Of a DNA stretch of 39,054 nucleotides, positions 1-7,009 are shown one piece after another; the stretch's first letter is position 1; every line of letters begins with the position of its first letter. The stretch covers positions 1 to 39,054 of the forward strand of contig JAFQFT010000040.1 in the NCBI GenBank assembly GCA_017398545.1, given 5' to 3'. The notes beneath the pieces are model-generated. The model saw only the letters and a program-made list of their open reading frames with translations, was not told where the DNA came from and did no database searches. Both the position numbers and the translations under genes were made by a program. Source of the DNA: Bacilli bacterium (GTDB lineage: Bacteria > Bacillota_I > Bacilli_A > ML615J-28 > CAG-313).

Positions 1-8
1 ACTGTTAA

Positions 9-287
9 TTAACAGTCTTCTTTAGAATCATTAGATTTTTCTTTTCTTTCTTTTAATACTTTTTTATATGCTGGTATTACTTTTACTAAAAACATTATAA
101 TACCTATTAAAGTAAATAACCCAATTAAAAACCATAAATATATAATCTGTGGATCTCCATCTTTTTCAGAATCACGATAAACTAAATAACCAAGTAATAG
201 TCCAATTCCTGCCATTCCAAATATTTTCCATATTGATGTAGTTAAAATTTCTTTAAAATTTTGTTCTTTTAATGTTTTATTATTCAT
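9..287 (-). CDS. AtpZ/AtpI-like small membrane protein
   Basis: A 92-residue protein with two hydrophobic segments (about residues 20-38 and 49-70) separated by a short charged loop, and a lysine-rich tail. Size, topology and place after rpiB fit the AtpI/AtpZ family, which helps assemble or supply Mg2+ to the F1Fo ATP synthase; in Bacillus atpI lies downstream of the same rpiB region. A longer reading from TTG at 299 would overlap rpiB. I prefer ATG at 287, one base after the rpiB stop, so translation is probably coupled. No strong Shine-Dalgarno is visible. The atp operon itself is outside the window, so the family call rests on topology and context. Confidence 0.6.
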   Translation of the reverse strand: MNNKTLKEQNFKEILTTSIWKIFGMAGIGLLLGYLVYRDSEKDGDPQIIYLWFLIGLFTLIGIIMFLVKVIPAYKKVLKERKEKSNDSKEDC

Positions 288-288
288 A

Positions 289-726
289 TTATTTTTCAAT
301 ATCCATTACTTTATTAACTCGACGTTCATGACGTCCTCCAGCAAATTCAGTATTTAAGAATTCATCAACAATTTGAAATGCTAAAGAGGAGTTTGTATCT
401 TTAGCAGCAAGACAAAGAACATTTGCGTCATTGTGTTCTCTTGTAAGGTGTGCATTTTCAACACTTCCAACAAGTGCACCACGAATTCCTTTTACTTTAT
501 TAGCTACCATTGACATTCCAATACCTGTATAGCATACTAAAATACCAAAATCTACTTTTTTATCTTTAACAGCACAAGCTGCAGGATATCCAAAATCAGG
601 ATAATCACATGAATCAAGTGAATTAGTTCCAAAGTCTACTACTTCAATACCTTTATTTGTTAAATAGTTTTTAATTTCTTCTTTTAAATTAAGTCCAGCA
701 TGATCGCTTGCAATTGATATAATCAT
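289..726 (-). CDS. rpiB: Ribose-5-phosphate isomerase B
   Basis: A 145-residue RpiB/LacAB family enzyme that interconverts ribose 5-phosphate and ribulose 5-phosphate in the pentose phosphate pathway. It starts with the SDHAG phosphate-binding motif. It then has the catalytic cysteine in LVCYTGIGMSM, the REHNDANVLCL segment and the GRHERRV arginines. Length is normal for the family. The start has an AGAGGTGAT ribosome binding site. A TATAAT box at 750-755 suggests its own promoter, so this gene and the AtpI-like gene may be transcribed separately from spoIIR. No defect is visible. Confidence 0.95.
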   Translation of the reverse strand: MIISIASDHAGLNLKEEIKNYLTNKGIEVVDFGTNSLDSCDYPDFGYPAACAVKDKKVDFGILVCYTGIGMSMVANKVKGIRGALVGSVENAHLTREHNDANVLCLAAKDTNSSLAFQIVDEFLNTEFAGGRHERRVNKVMDIEK

Positions 727-749
727 ATTATCACCTCTAACACATATCC

Positions 750-755
750 ATTATA
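750..755 (-). promoter_or_regulatory. Possible -10 box of rpiB
   Basis: TATAAT on the minus strand about 24 bases before the rpiB start codon. No good -35 hexamer is found at 17 bases, so this promoter is weakly supported. Confidence 0.35.
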
Positions 756-791
756 TCACATTTTAACAATTAAAACTAATATTTAAGCTTT

Positions 792-1259
792 TTAAGATAA
801 TAAATCATAAAAATAGCTCCTATATTCTATTTCATTACTTTCTTCAAATTCATATCCAAAGTATTCAGGATAAAGAAGCGTCCAAAAGTTATTACCTTTA
901 GCTTCACCTATTTCAATTAATAAAGTTTGATAATTACCAGAAGAAATAAATTTACCCTTATATGATTTTGCAGGATAATAACTTATACATTCTTTAATAA
1001 CTATTTTATTATATAAATCTTTATTTAAATTATTTTTTAATAAGTTATTTAAATTATTAGTATTAATTGTTTCATATGTTAATTCATTTTCATCAAATAA
1101 TTTATTTATTGTATTTTTTATTATTGTTTTATCACATATATCTATTTCTGTATTAGAATTTGCAATGATACGTAGTCTAATATATTCTTCTTTTTTATTA
1201 CAACTAGAAGTTATAATACTTAAAATTAAAATTAATATAATTAAATATACTTTTTTCAT
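792..1259 (-). CDS. spoIIR: Stage II sporulation protein R homologue
   Basis: A 155-residue protein with an N-terminal hydrophobic segment ending in a lipobox-like ITSSC (Cys20). The IRLRIIANSN segment follows, and the C-terminal part holds YPAKSYKGKFISSGNYQTLL and IEIGEAKGNNFWTLLYPEYF. These match the SpoIIR signature (RLRVIANSD, YPTRxYGxxxxPAGxYEALxIxIGxGxGxNWWCVLFP). SpoIIR is secreted from the forespore and triggers SpoIIGA-dependent processing of pro-sigma-E. It lies between tsaC and rpiB, as in Bacillus. It is shorter than many SpoIIRs (about 220 residues). The lipobox is unusual and could tether the signal. The ribosome binding site (GGTGA) lies in a hairpin at 1265-1301. Confidence 0.85.
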   Translation of the reverse strand: MKKVYLIILILILSIITSSCNKKEEYIRLRIIANSNTEIDICDKTIIKNTINKLFDENELTYETINTNNLNNLLKNNLNKDLYNKIVIKECISYYPAKSYKGKFISSGNYQTLLIEIGEAKGNNFWTLLYPEYFGYEFEESNEIEYRSYFYDLLS

Positions 1260-1264
1260 AAAAA

Positions 1265-1301
1265 AATCACCAATCCTATTTTTACCATAGAATTAGTGAT
1301 T
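1265..1301 (-). promoter_or_regulatory. Hairpin over the spoIIR ribosome binding site
   Basis: On the minus strand AATCAC (complement of 1296-1301) pairs with GTGATT (complement of 1265-1270), extended by AAT/ATT and CTAT/ATAG with two mismatches. It is followed directly by a run of seven T and then the spoIIR ATG. It could act as an intrinsic terminator for prmC-tsaC mRNA and as a lid on the spoIIR GGTGA ribosome binding site. Confidence 0.6.
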
Positions 1302-1308
1302 TATACAT

Positions 1309-1881
1309 TTATAATTTAATATCTCCTTGTCTTAATATTATAGGAGTCCCATTTGATACATTTACTATCGTAGATGATACTTCAGATACTGTTTCTTTGT
1401 CTTCAATTATATAGTCTATTTTATCACCAAAATACTTAATTATATCATCTAAATTATTTAGTGGAGGATTATTACTAATATTAACACTTGTTGTTGCAAG
1501 AGGACCGAATTTATTTAAAACTTCTAATGCAACTTTTGAATTAGGCATTCTAAAGCCAATTGTAGATAGTCCTTTTGTAAAACTATCACAAATTCCTTCT
1601 TTTTTATTAAAGATAATAGTAAGTGCTCCAGGCCAATGTTTATCCATATATTCTTTTGCAACACTAGGACAATCTTTAATAAAAGGAATAATTGAATCAC
1701 TACTTGGTACAAGTATTGCAAGTGGTTTAGATAAATCACGATTTTTAAGTTCATAAATCTTCTCAAGTGCAGCATCATCACCTAAAATACATCCTACACC
1801 ATATACAGTGTCAGTAGGAAAACATATGATTTTCCCTATTAAATCTTTTTTTGTTAATTTATTTAAATCTTTTAAAAACAT
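1309..1881 (-). CDS. tsaC: L-threonylcarbamoyladenylate synthase
   Basis: A 190-residue YrdC/Sua5-family protein that makes threonylcarbamoyl-AMP from threonine, bicarbonate and ATP for the t6A modification at position 37 of ANN-decoding tRNAs. Visible motifs are CFPTDTVYGVGC, KNRDLSKPLAILV, KHWPGALTII, IGFRMPNS and ATTSVNISN, the usual YrdC order. The C-terminal Sua5 extension is absent, so this is the short TsaC-type form. Bacillus has ywlC in the same neighbourhood. It starts nine bases after the prmC stop, so the two genes form an operon. The hairpin before spoIIR may terminate this transcript. Confidence 0.93.
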   Translation of the reverse strand: MFLKDLNKLTKKDLIGKIICFPTDTVYGVGCILGDDAALEKIYELKNRDLSKPLAILVPSSDSIIPFIKDCPSVAKEYMDKHWPGALTIIFNKKEGICDSFTKGLSTIGFRMPNSKVALEVLNKFGPLATTSVNISNNPPLNNLDDIIKYFGDKIDYIIEDKETVSEVSSTIVNVSNGTPIILRQGDIKL

Positions 1882-1890
1882 ATTTAACTC

Positions 1891-2739
1891 CTATTTATTA
1901 ATAATAACTGTAATACGGTCATTACCACTTAAATCTTTAATTATTTCACATTCAGAATTAGGATAATATTTATCAACTAATTCTAACATTAATTTTCTTT
2001 GTTTATATCCATGTTCAAAAATAATTATATTAGGTGTATTAAGTATTTTACTTGCATCTTTTAATATTTTATCATAACAAGCCATTCCTAAATCATCTGC
2101 AAATAACGCTAGATGTGGTTCATTTTTGATAACAAGAGGATCAACCTCATCATGTTTATCAATATAAGGTGGGTTAGATACTAAAATATCAAACTTCAAA
2201 TTATTCTCTATCAAAGGTTGTAGTAAATCACCCTCATAAAATCTTATATTAGCATTATTAAGGATAGCATTTTCTTTAGCAACAATAAGTGCATCACTAG
2301 ATATATCTGTTGCAATTAGTGTCATATTAGGTTCTTCTTTAGATAGTGCAATACTTATCGCACCACTACCAGTACCAATATCACAAACATTCACCTTTTT
2401 ACCTTTAAATATCTCATCATAATATTCTAAAACATATCCAACTAATTCTTCTGTTTCACATCTTGGAATTAATACATCTTTTGATACTTTAATTTTATAT
2501 CCATAAAAATAAGTATATCCTAAAATATGTTGAACAGGTATAAAATCATTAACATATTTACAAATAGCACTTTCTAAAACATTTAATTTATCTAATTCTA
2601 TTTCATCATCATAGTGTGCAAGAAAAGATGCACCATCAAAATTAGATAATTCTAATATTAATAATTTAATAGCTTCTATTTCTAAGTTCTTTTCTTTACA
2701 AATACTATTATATTTATTTAAAAGTCCTCTATATGTCAT
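1891..2739 (-). CDS. prmC: Peptide chain release factor N5-glutamine methyltransferase
   Basis: A 282-residue SAM-dependent methyltransferase that methylates the glutamine of the GGQ motif in release factors. The N-terminal helical domain (1-90) leads to IPRCETEELV, the SAM-binding DIGTGSGAISIAL (about 120-132) and the catalytic NPPY (189-192). Most Firmicutes have it next to prfA; here prfA ends about 9.4 kb upstream at 12167, with accessory genes between. The ATG at 2739 has an AGAGGTGAA ribosome binding site. It is transcribed with tsaC. Because the usual upstream gene has been displaced, the operon must now use a promoter near 2740-2810, which I could not define. Confidence 0.95.
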   Translation of the reverse strand: MTYRGLLNKYNSICKEKNLEIEAIKLLILELSNFDGASFLAHYDDEIELDKLNVLESAICKYVNDFIPVQHILGYTYFYGYKIKVSKDVLIPRCETEELVGYVLEYYDEIFKGKKVNVCDIGTGSGAISIALSKEEPNMTLIATDISSDALIVAKENAILNNANIRFYEGDLLQPLIENNLKFDILVSNPPYIDKHDEVDPLVIKNEPHLALFADDLGMACYDKILKDASKILNTPNIIIFEHGYKQRKLMLELVDKYYPNSECEIIKDLSGNDRITVIINK

Positions 2740-2809
2740 GTTTCACCTCTAAAATCAAATAATTTGTCGTAATATTTTTTCAACAATCAATTTAAACAGT
2801 TATTTTTTA

Positions 2810-4210
2810 TTACTTTAATACTTTCCACCAACCATCCTTATTTGGGCCAATTCTTTCAATATAACCATTAAGTTTTAAATATTTGATATTATTATCAATT
2901 GCTGTTTCACTTATTCCTATAAGAACTGCTAATTCTTTTTTTGTAATATTTGGATTGTGTCTCATTTCTGATAAAATTATTTTTCTAGTATCATTTAGTC
3001 CATTTTTCCTCGATACAAAAATTTTATTACCAACTTTATCACCAACCATATTACCAACTCTTCTATTGCTGTTGAAAGGTATAGTTACTACAATTGAGTT
3101 TTCTCTAAACTCAAAAGCATCTTTAGAATAATTTTCTATTATTTTAGGAACTCCTCTACCAGATTTATCACTTATTCTTAACTGTGCAAATATTTCAGAT
3201 AATTTTTCGTTTACTGGTACAGATTCCCCCAAGTAAAAACCTTCAATTGTTTGAGCTGGAGCAATAGTTCCTCTTGATAGGATTTCTATTCTATTTGAAT
3301 ATACAGTAATCATTGGTTCATTACCATCAACCCATTTATTATGTAATACAGCATTAACAATTGCTTCATTAAAGGATTTTAAATCAAACAAAGGAGTTTC
3401 TTTTCTTTCTTCTTTTCTATTAGTTTCATCTGACTGAATAATATTTAAGATATCTCCGTAATCAATTAAATTTTTTAAAGAATATAGAATACAATCAAAT
3501 CCAAACTCCTTAATAGCATATAAATTTGACCCTTTTGTTTCACCCTCAAAAATTGATAATCGTAAAGGTAGATGAGAATTATCTGAAAGTAATTGTGCTA
3601 ATATATTATATTTTCCATCTTCAGTTAATAATTGAAGATTCTTTTTGAATGTTTCTTTTCTTAACTCAATACCTTTTGATCCATAATACATAAATAGTTT
3701 TTCAAAAGTTAAGTCTTGAAATTGAGATACTGTATTCGTAATTGTAGGATATCCAGTTTCCAGAATTTTAAAAAGTGCTTTTTCAAATTTTGGATTATCT
3801 TTCATACTGGCTTTTGAAGAACCAATTCTAATAAATCTTTCTCCATTAAATGAAGTTGGAACATCATTTGCGGCTTCTATTACTAAAACTACAATTTTTT
3901 TATCATCAATATATTCTTCATAAAAATCAAATTTTATTTTTGGCGATAGATTTCTATTCAAATAGTTTTGATATGGTTCATTTTTATAATCTTGATATTG
4001 GTCAAAATTCGTTCCTATTATTTCATGTGTAATATCATCAATTCCCCAAATAAAATATCCATACTTTTTACCAACCAAAGCTGCTGAATTAGATAATGCA
4101 GATACATATTCACCTAATGCAACTGGTTGAAACCAATTCACTTTATATTCAAACCATTCTCTCTCTTTAGAATATTGAAACAAATCTTGTAATAATTTAT
4201 AAATATTCAT
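2810..4210 (-). CDS. AlbA_2/Schlafen-type ATP-binding transcriptional regulator
   Basis: A 466-residue protein in three parts. The N-terminal AlbA_2 (Schlafen) domain (about 10-150) includes EREWFEYKVN and RFIRIGSSKASM. A middle HATPase_c_4-like region (about 270-390) has EAIVNAVLHN, a segment reading NRIEILSRG and SGRGVPKIIENY. A C-terminal winged helix (about 415-466) has ITKKELAVLIGISETAID. Such proteins are common in accessory islands and are usually called putative transcriptional regulators. A linker reads VGNMVGDKVGNK; the DNA encoding it repeats the motif found three times in this gene's own promoter, so autoregulation is likely. It is the first gene of the block separating prmC from prfA. 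Confidence 0.8.
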   Translation of the reverse strand: MNIYKLLQDLFQYSKEREWFEYKVNWFQPVALGEYVSALSNSAALVGKKYGYFIWGIDDITHEIIGTNFDQYQDYKNEPYQNYLNRNLSPKIKFDFYEEYIDDKKIVVLVIEAANDVPTSFNGERFIRIGSSKASMKDNPKFEKALFKILETGYPTITNTVSQFQDLTFEKLFMYYGSKGIELRKETFKKNLQLLTEDGKYNILAQLLSDNSHLPLRLSIFEGETKGSNLYAIKEFGFDCILYSLKNLIDYGDILNIIQSDETNRKEERKETPLFDLKSFNEAIVNAVLHNKWVDGNEPMITVYSNRIEILSRGTIAPAQTIEGFYLGESVPVNEKLSEIFAQLRISDKSGRGVPKIIENYSKDAFEFRENSIVVTIPFNSNRRVGNMVGDKVGNKIFVSRKNGLNDTRKIILSEMRHNPNITKKELAVLIGISETAIDNNIKYLKLNGYIERIGPNKDGWWKVLK

Positions 4211-4222
4211 TTAACCATCTCC

Positions 4223-4285
4223 TTTATTACCAACTTTTATTACCAACTTTATTATATCACAAGGTTGGTAATAAATCAATATATT
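4223..4285 (-). promoter_or_regulatory. Promoter and operator repeats of the AlbA_2 regulator
   Basis: Minus-strand promoter with -35 TTGATT (complement of 4274-4279), a 17-base spacer and -10 TATAAT (complement of 4251-4256). The 15-base motif TTTATTACCAACTTT occurs twice downstream of the -10 (4223-4237 and 4236-4250). A near-identical inverted copy lies in the spacer (4261-4275). This is the layout expected of a repressor operator. Confidence 0.7.
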
Positions 4286-4605
4286 GAATATTTATTTTTT
4301 TAAATCTTTATCACAATTATTATTTGTATTTTTATAACTTTAATAATATATTAAATTAATAAATAAAAAGGGAATAGCCTTCAATTGTACTATTCTCCTA
4401 ATATTTTATAAATTATAACTTTTAGTAGTGTAGAGGTTAAGACTTAATACTATATTAGTTCTATCTCTCCACTCTCTATATCTATATCCATTGGGACACA
4501 CAACATATGCTAAATATCTATATTTATACACAAAACTAAAAATTTTTATATTATTTTCATTAAAATTTAAGATATCAACTCATAGTCAACAACTGACATA
4601 AATAA
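4280..4605. other. Intergenic stretch with a possible second small RNA
   Basis: No coding sequence is seen. On the minus strand a GAATAG/CTATTC hairpin (about 4374-4398) is followed by CCTTTTTATTT and looks like a terminator. Upstream of it, AGTGGAGAG (near 4472) can pair with CTCTACACT (near 4430). This could be the end of another short structured transcript, but I find no convincing promoter. Confidence 0.3.
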
Positions 4606-4706
4606 ACAAAAACACCCTTTCAAGGTGTCTTGATACTTTATTATTCTTATAGATAATATTAACATTCACCCTTGTAGTTAAACAACTTAACAACCCTATC
4701 ACACAC
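4606..4706 (-). ncRNA. Candidate small RNA of about 100 nt
   Basis: A complete minus-strand transcription unit with no convincing gene. The promoter is TTGCAA (4736-4741), 17 bases, TACAAT (4713-4718), placing the start near 4706. The predicted RNA has a GTTAA/TTAAC hairpin, then a TATTAT/ATAATA hairpin. It ends in the terminator ACACC/GGTGT (4611-4629) followed by TTTTTGTTT. A 40-codon reading frame begins at the predicted transcription start, but it has no ribosome binding site. It resembles no RNA family I recognise (not 6S, SRP RNA, tmRNA or a known riboswitch). Confidence 0.45.
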
Positions 4707-4712
4707 ATGTTA

Positions 4713-4741
4713 ATTGTATCACATTTTTCTTTTAATTGCAA
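4713..4741 (-). promoter_or_regulatory. Promoter of the candidate small RNA
   Basis: -35 TTGCAA, 17-base spacer, -10 TACAAT on the minus strand, five of six matches to consensus in the -10. It faces an intrinsic terminator about 100 bases away. Confidence 0.6.
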
Positions 4742-4839
4742 AAATGTTTTACAAATTTTGCCTTTTTTTCTTCATTTTTCGAAACTTTTTAAGTTTTATT
4801 AGTATTTTATAAAATATTAATATTTAACAAAATTTGCTT

Positions 4840-4875
4840 TTTATTAATAAAAATGCTGGATTTCTCCAGCAAATT
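4840..4875 (-). terminator. Intrinsic terminator after the 126-residue protein gene
   Basis: A TGCTGGA/TCCAGCA seven-pair stem (4854-4871) is followed on the minus strand by TTTTTATT. It lies just past the stop at 4889. Confidence 0.85.
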
Positions 4876-4888
4876 TCTTTATGTTATT

Positions 4889-5269
4889 TTAAAAACTAAT
4901 TTTAGTGTTATTTATCTTAAATATTCCATCATTAAAATTAACACTAATAACTATATCATTAATAACTTTAACTAAGAAAACTAAGTTGTTTTCACCATTT
5001 TCTATAGATATGGTTACATCATTTAAAGTTTGATAATCAAGGATATTAATATCGGTTACTTTATTAAGAATTAATTCTATAGCTAAATCATTTTGATGAA
5101 TTTTAATGATTCCTTGTAATTGATCATTATTGTTATTAAATGTTGATTCTCTTAAATAAACATGTTCAATATCAAACCTACCCGCTTCAATTGGTTGTTT
5201 TATAATATCATATAACACTTTAAATTCTGGATTATTCTTCCATTCATTAATTAATTTTATACTATCCAT
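4889..5269 (-). CDS. Hypothetical protein of 126 residues
   Basis: I do not recognise this protein. It is soluble, with no signal peptide or membrane segment. It has a predicted helical N-terminus (residues 1-30), then a mostly beta-strand body rich in Ile, Asn and Val. The gene is real by context: its start has AAGGAG seven bases upstream, it follows the esterase gene by about 50 bases in the same direction, and it ends at a strong terminator. It is probably cotranscribed with the esterase. No catalytic motif stands out. Confidence 0.65.
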   Translation of the reverse strand: MDSIKLINEWKNNPEFKVLYDIIKQPIEAGRFDIEHVYLRESTFNNNNDQLQGIIKIHQNDLAIELILNKVTDINILDYQTLNDVTISIENGENNLVFLVKVINDIVISVNFNDGIFKINNTKISF

Positions 5270-5320
5270 TGTATTCTCCTTAAATAATTACTATAATAAT
5301 TGAGTTTTTTATATTTAATA

Positions 5321-6157
5321 TTATTGTTTATTTTTATCAATAAACTCTAATGCATCATCAAAATATTTATTCCAAAATGATTCGTGATGAATACCTTCTA
5401 AATCATGAACATATTTTACCTTATCAAATCCTTTTTGTAACATTAATTCATAAGTATATTTAGTAAGTTCTATGAATTGATGTTCATATTCTAAATTACC
5501 TACTAATAAATAGAATGTATTATTATTAGGTATTAGTTTTTCAAGTTCTACTTTTACATGTTCTTCTTGATATAAGCAAAATGCTGGAGAAAAACAAATA
5601 CTGTTTTTAAATACATCAGGATACTTCATTCCTAAATAATAAGCAAAAAGTCCTCCCATTGAAGATCCACCAATTGTATTTACTTTATTTGTTCGATAAA
5701 GTTGATCAATTGCTGGTATTAGTTTTGATACTATAAAATCTCCTAAAATATCACCATATACAGGAAATGATTGTGGTAAACCATCAATAGATGTTATATT
5801 TTCACCATATGGAGCCATTTCTTGACATCTTACATCCCCATCAATAGCCGAATCAATTCCCACTACAATATAGGTTTGTTTATGATTCTTAGCTCTTTCT
5901 TCCATTATTTCGTCTACTTCCCATTCTCCAGCAAATGATGTATATTTATCAAATAAGTTTTTGCCATCCATCATGTATAAAACCGGATATGTTAAATTAG
6001 GGTTTTCATAATAATCACTTGGAATAAAGATTCTCACGAGTCTATTTTTTTCAACCACTAAACCTTCAATTTCAACTTCGGCAGTATATAGTATACCAGT
6101 TAAAGTATTAGGAGTATTATCATATTTTTGAATATTTTTTAAAATGTTTTGATTCAT
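5321..6157 (-). CDS. Esterase D/enterochelin-esterase-like alpha/beta hydrolase
   Basis: A 278-residue cytoplasmic serine hydrolase of the putative esterase family (PF00756). The strand-rich start YPVLYMMDGKNLFD is followed by YIVVGIDSA. The nucleophile elbow is GGSSMGG (Ser166), and the likely catalytic histidine is in EGIHHESFW (His257 or 258). There is no signal peptide, so the substrate is probably an intracellular ester. Siderophore-esterase paralogues look similar, but there are no siderophore genes nearby. The ATG has a GAGGTGATTT ribosome binding site. A long leader with strong hairpins (6265-6403) precedes it. It lies in the accessory block, so horizontal origin is possible. Confidence 0.85.
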   Translation of the reverse strand: MNQNILKNIQKYDNTPNTLTGILYTAEVEIEGLVVEKNRLVRIFIPSDYYENPNLTYPVLYMMDGKNLFDKYTSFAGEWEVDEIMEERAKNHKQTYIVVGIDSAIDGDVRCQEMAPYGENITSIDGLPQSFPVYGDILGDFIVSKLIPAIDQLYRTNKVNTIGGSSMGGLFAYYLGMKYPDVFKNSICFSPAFCLYQEEHVKVELEKLIPNNNTFYLLVGNLEYEHQFIELTKYTYELMLQKGFDKVKYVHDLEGIHHESFWNKYFDDALEFIDKNKQ

Positions 6158-6264
6158 AAATCACCTCATATAATAAATTATTTTATAACTTAACTCAGTC
6201 AAATATTTCTAATAACTTTAAATCATCAATAGCATAATGATCTTTTATAAACCATTAATCATTT

Positions 6265-6403
6265 TATTTAATACATCGAAATATATAATATATACGATGG
6301 AATAACGATACCTATCGCAAAATTTACAGTACTTGGTTTTCTAATGTCGTTTCCTTTCCACACTCCATGTTTTAGGCCGTATGAGTGGACCAAATACATT
6401 ATA
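6265..6403 (-). promoter_or_regulatory. Structured leader or promoter region of the esterase gene
   Basis: On the minus strand a TATAAT box (complement of 6398-6403) abuts a nine-pair stem, GTATTTGGT with ACCAAGTAC (6389-6397 with 6329-6337). Inside it, an imperfect CCACTC/GAGTGTGG stem caps the structure. Two more palindromes follow, CGATA-CC-TATCG (6306-6317) and an AT-rich CATCG/CGATG hairpin (6273-6298). No known riboswitch class is recognised. If TATAAT is the -10, the outer stem would be only partly transcribed, so a DNA-level role is also possible. Confidence 0.4.
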
Positions 6404-6466
6404 TCATAAATTTGTAGAAATTACCACTATAATAAAAATGCAAGCCGTTATTTGACTTGTTATTTG

Positions 6467-6707
6467 AATTAAAGTTGGTATAACGTAGACTTTTCATCGT
6501 GCTGTCCTAACTTCAAATTCACCAAATGTCTATTTTTATTTTTGACTAAATTTTCGAGACATTTAGTGAAACTCACCTATCTTTTTAAGGTTTTAACACC
6601 ATTTTAACGTGTTTTTAATGCTTTTTGACCATTTTTTAACGTTTTTGGCTAACTATAAATCGAGACAAAAGTGTAAACTCACGTGCGACACCACGATAAA
6701 AAGTCTC
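6467..6707. repeat. Long structured repeat, copy A
   Basis: First copy of a ~240 bp non-coding repeat; the second is at 11736-11966. Its first 24 bases are identical to copy B and include GTTGGTATAACGTAGAC. It then contains an inverted pair, CACCAAATGTCT (about 6520-6531) with AGACATTTAGTG (about 6557-6568). A second identical block, ATCGAGACAAAAGTG, is at 6659-6673. The unit ends in GATAAAAAGTCTC (6695-6707), which is inverted relative to the AGACTTTTCATC near its start (6487-6498). The whole unit is therefore a large imperfect palindrome. Confidence 0.75.
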
Positions 6708-6866
6708 TATATCAAGGTAAGAACGATAAAAAGTCTCTAAATAACGCTATAATAGCCTTAAAATTCAATATTTTCATTAATTTTACAGACTTTTAAGTAA
6801 TCTCGCCTTTACCTTATTTACATACAGACAAAATTAATTAATATGGTGAGATAGATAAAAAGTCTC
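6695..6866 (+). repeat. GATAAAAAGTCTC repeats and partial repeat unit
   Basis: The 13-base motif GATAAAAAGTCTC occurs exactly at 6695-6707, 6725-6737 and 6854-6866. Between the last two lies a degraded second unit, with CAGACTTTTAAGTAATCTCGCC (about 6786-6807) resembling the internal stem segment of copies A and B. This suggests tandem or nested copies of the same element. Confidence 0.65.
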
Positions 6867-6913
6867 GTTAATCATTGCTTAAGCATAATTTTTTGTTAAC
6901 CTATATTATTAAA

Positions 6914-6957
6914 AACAACGCCTCTCTAACATGAACGTTACAAGTAATGGCGTTGTT
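6914..6957 (-). terminator. Terminator after the kinase-like gene
   Basis: Stem AACAACGCC/GGCGTTGTT (6914-6922 with 6949-6957) with a 26-base loop, followed on the minus strand by TTTAAT. It lies just downstream of the stop at 7010. Confidence 0.6.
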
Positions 6958-7009
6958 AGAAAATCAACTTATTATTGTTCTTAGAATCAAGAGAGCAATT
7001 AGACTTTTT

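Larger units (their letters stand above)
6158..7009. other. Gene-free stretch of about 850 bp
   Basis: No coding region is supported here. It holds the esterase leader (6265-6403), repeat copy A and its satellite motifs (6467-6866), a TGCTTAAGCA palindrome near 6876, and the terminator at 6914-6957. Confidence 0.8.

Noticed and set aside
4586-4708. Forty-codon reading frame starting MCVIGLLS
   Set aside because: It has no ribosome binding site, starts at the predicted transcription start, and runs through the terminator; structure explains the region better.
6695-6866. CRISPR array
   Set aside because: The 13-base repeats are too short, their spacing is irregular (30 and 129 bases), and no cas gene is nearby.
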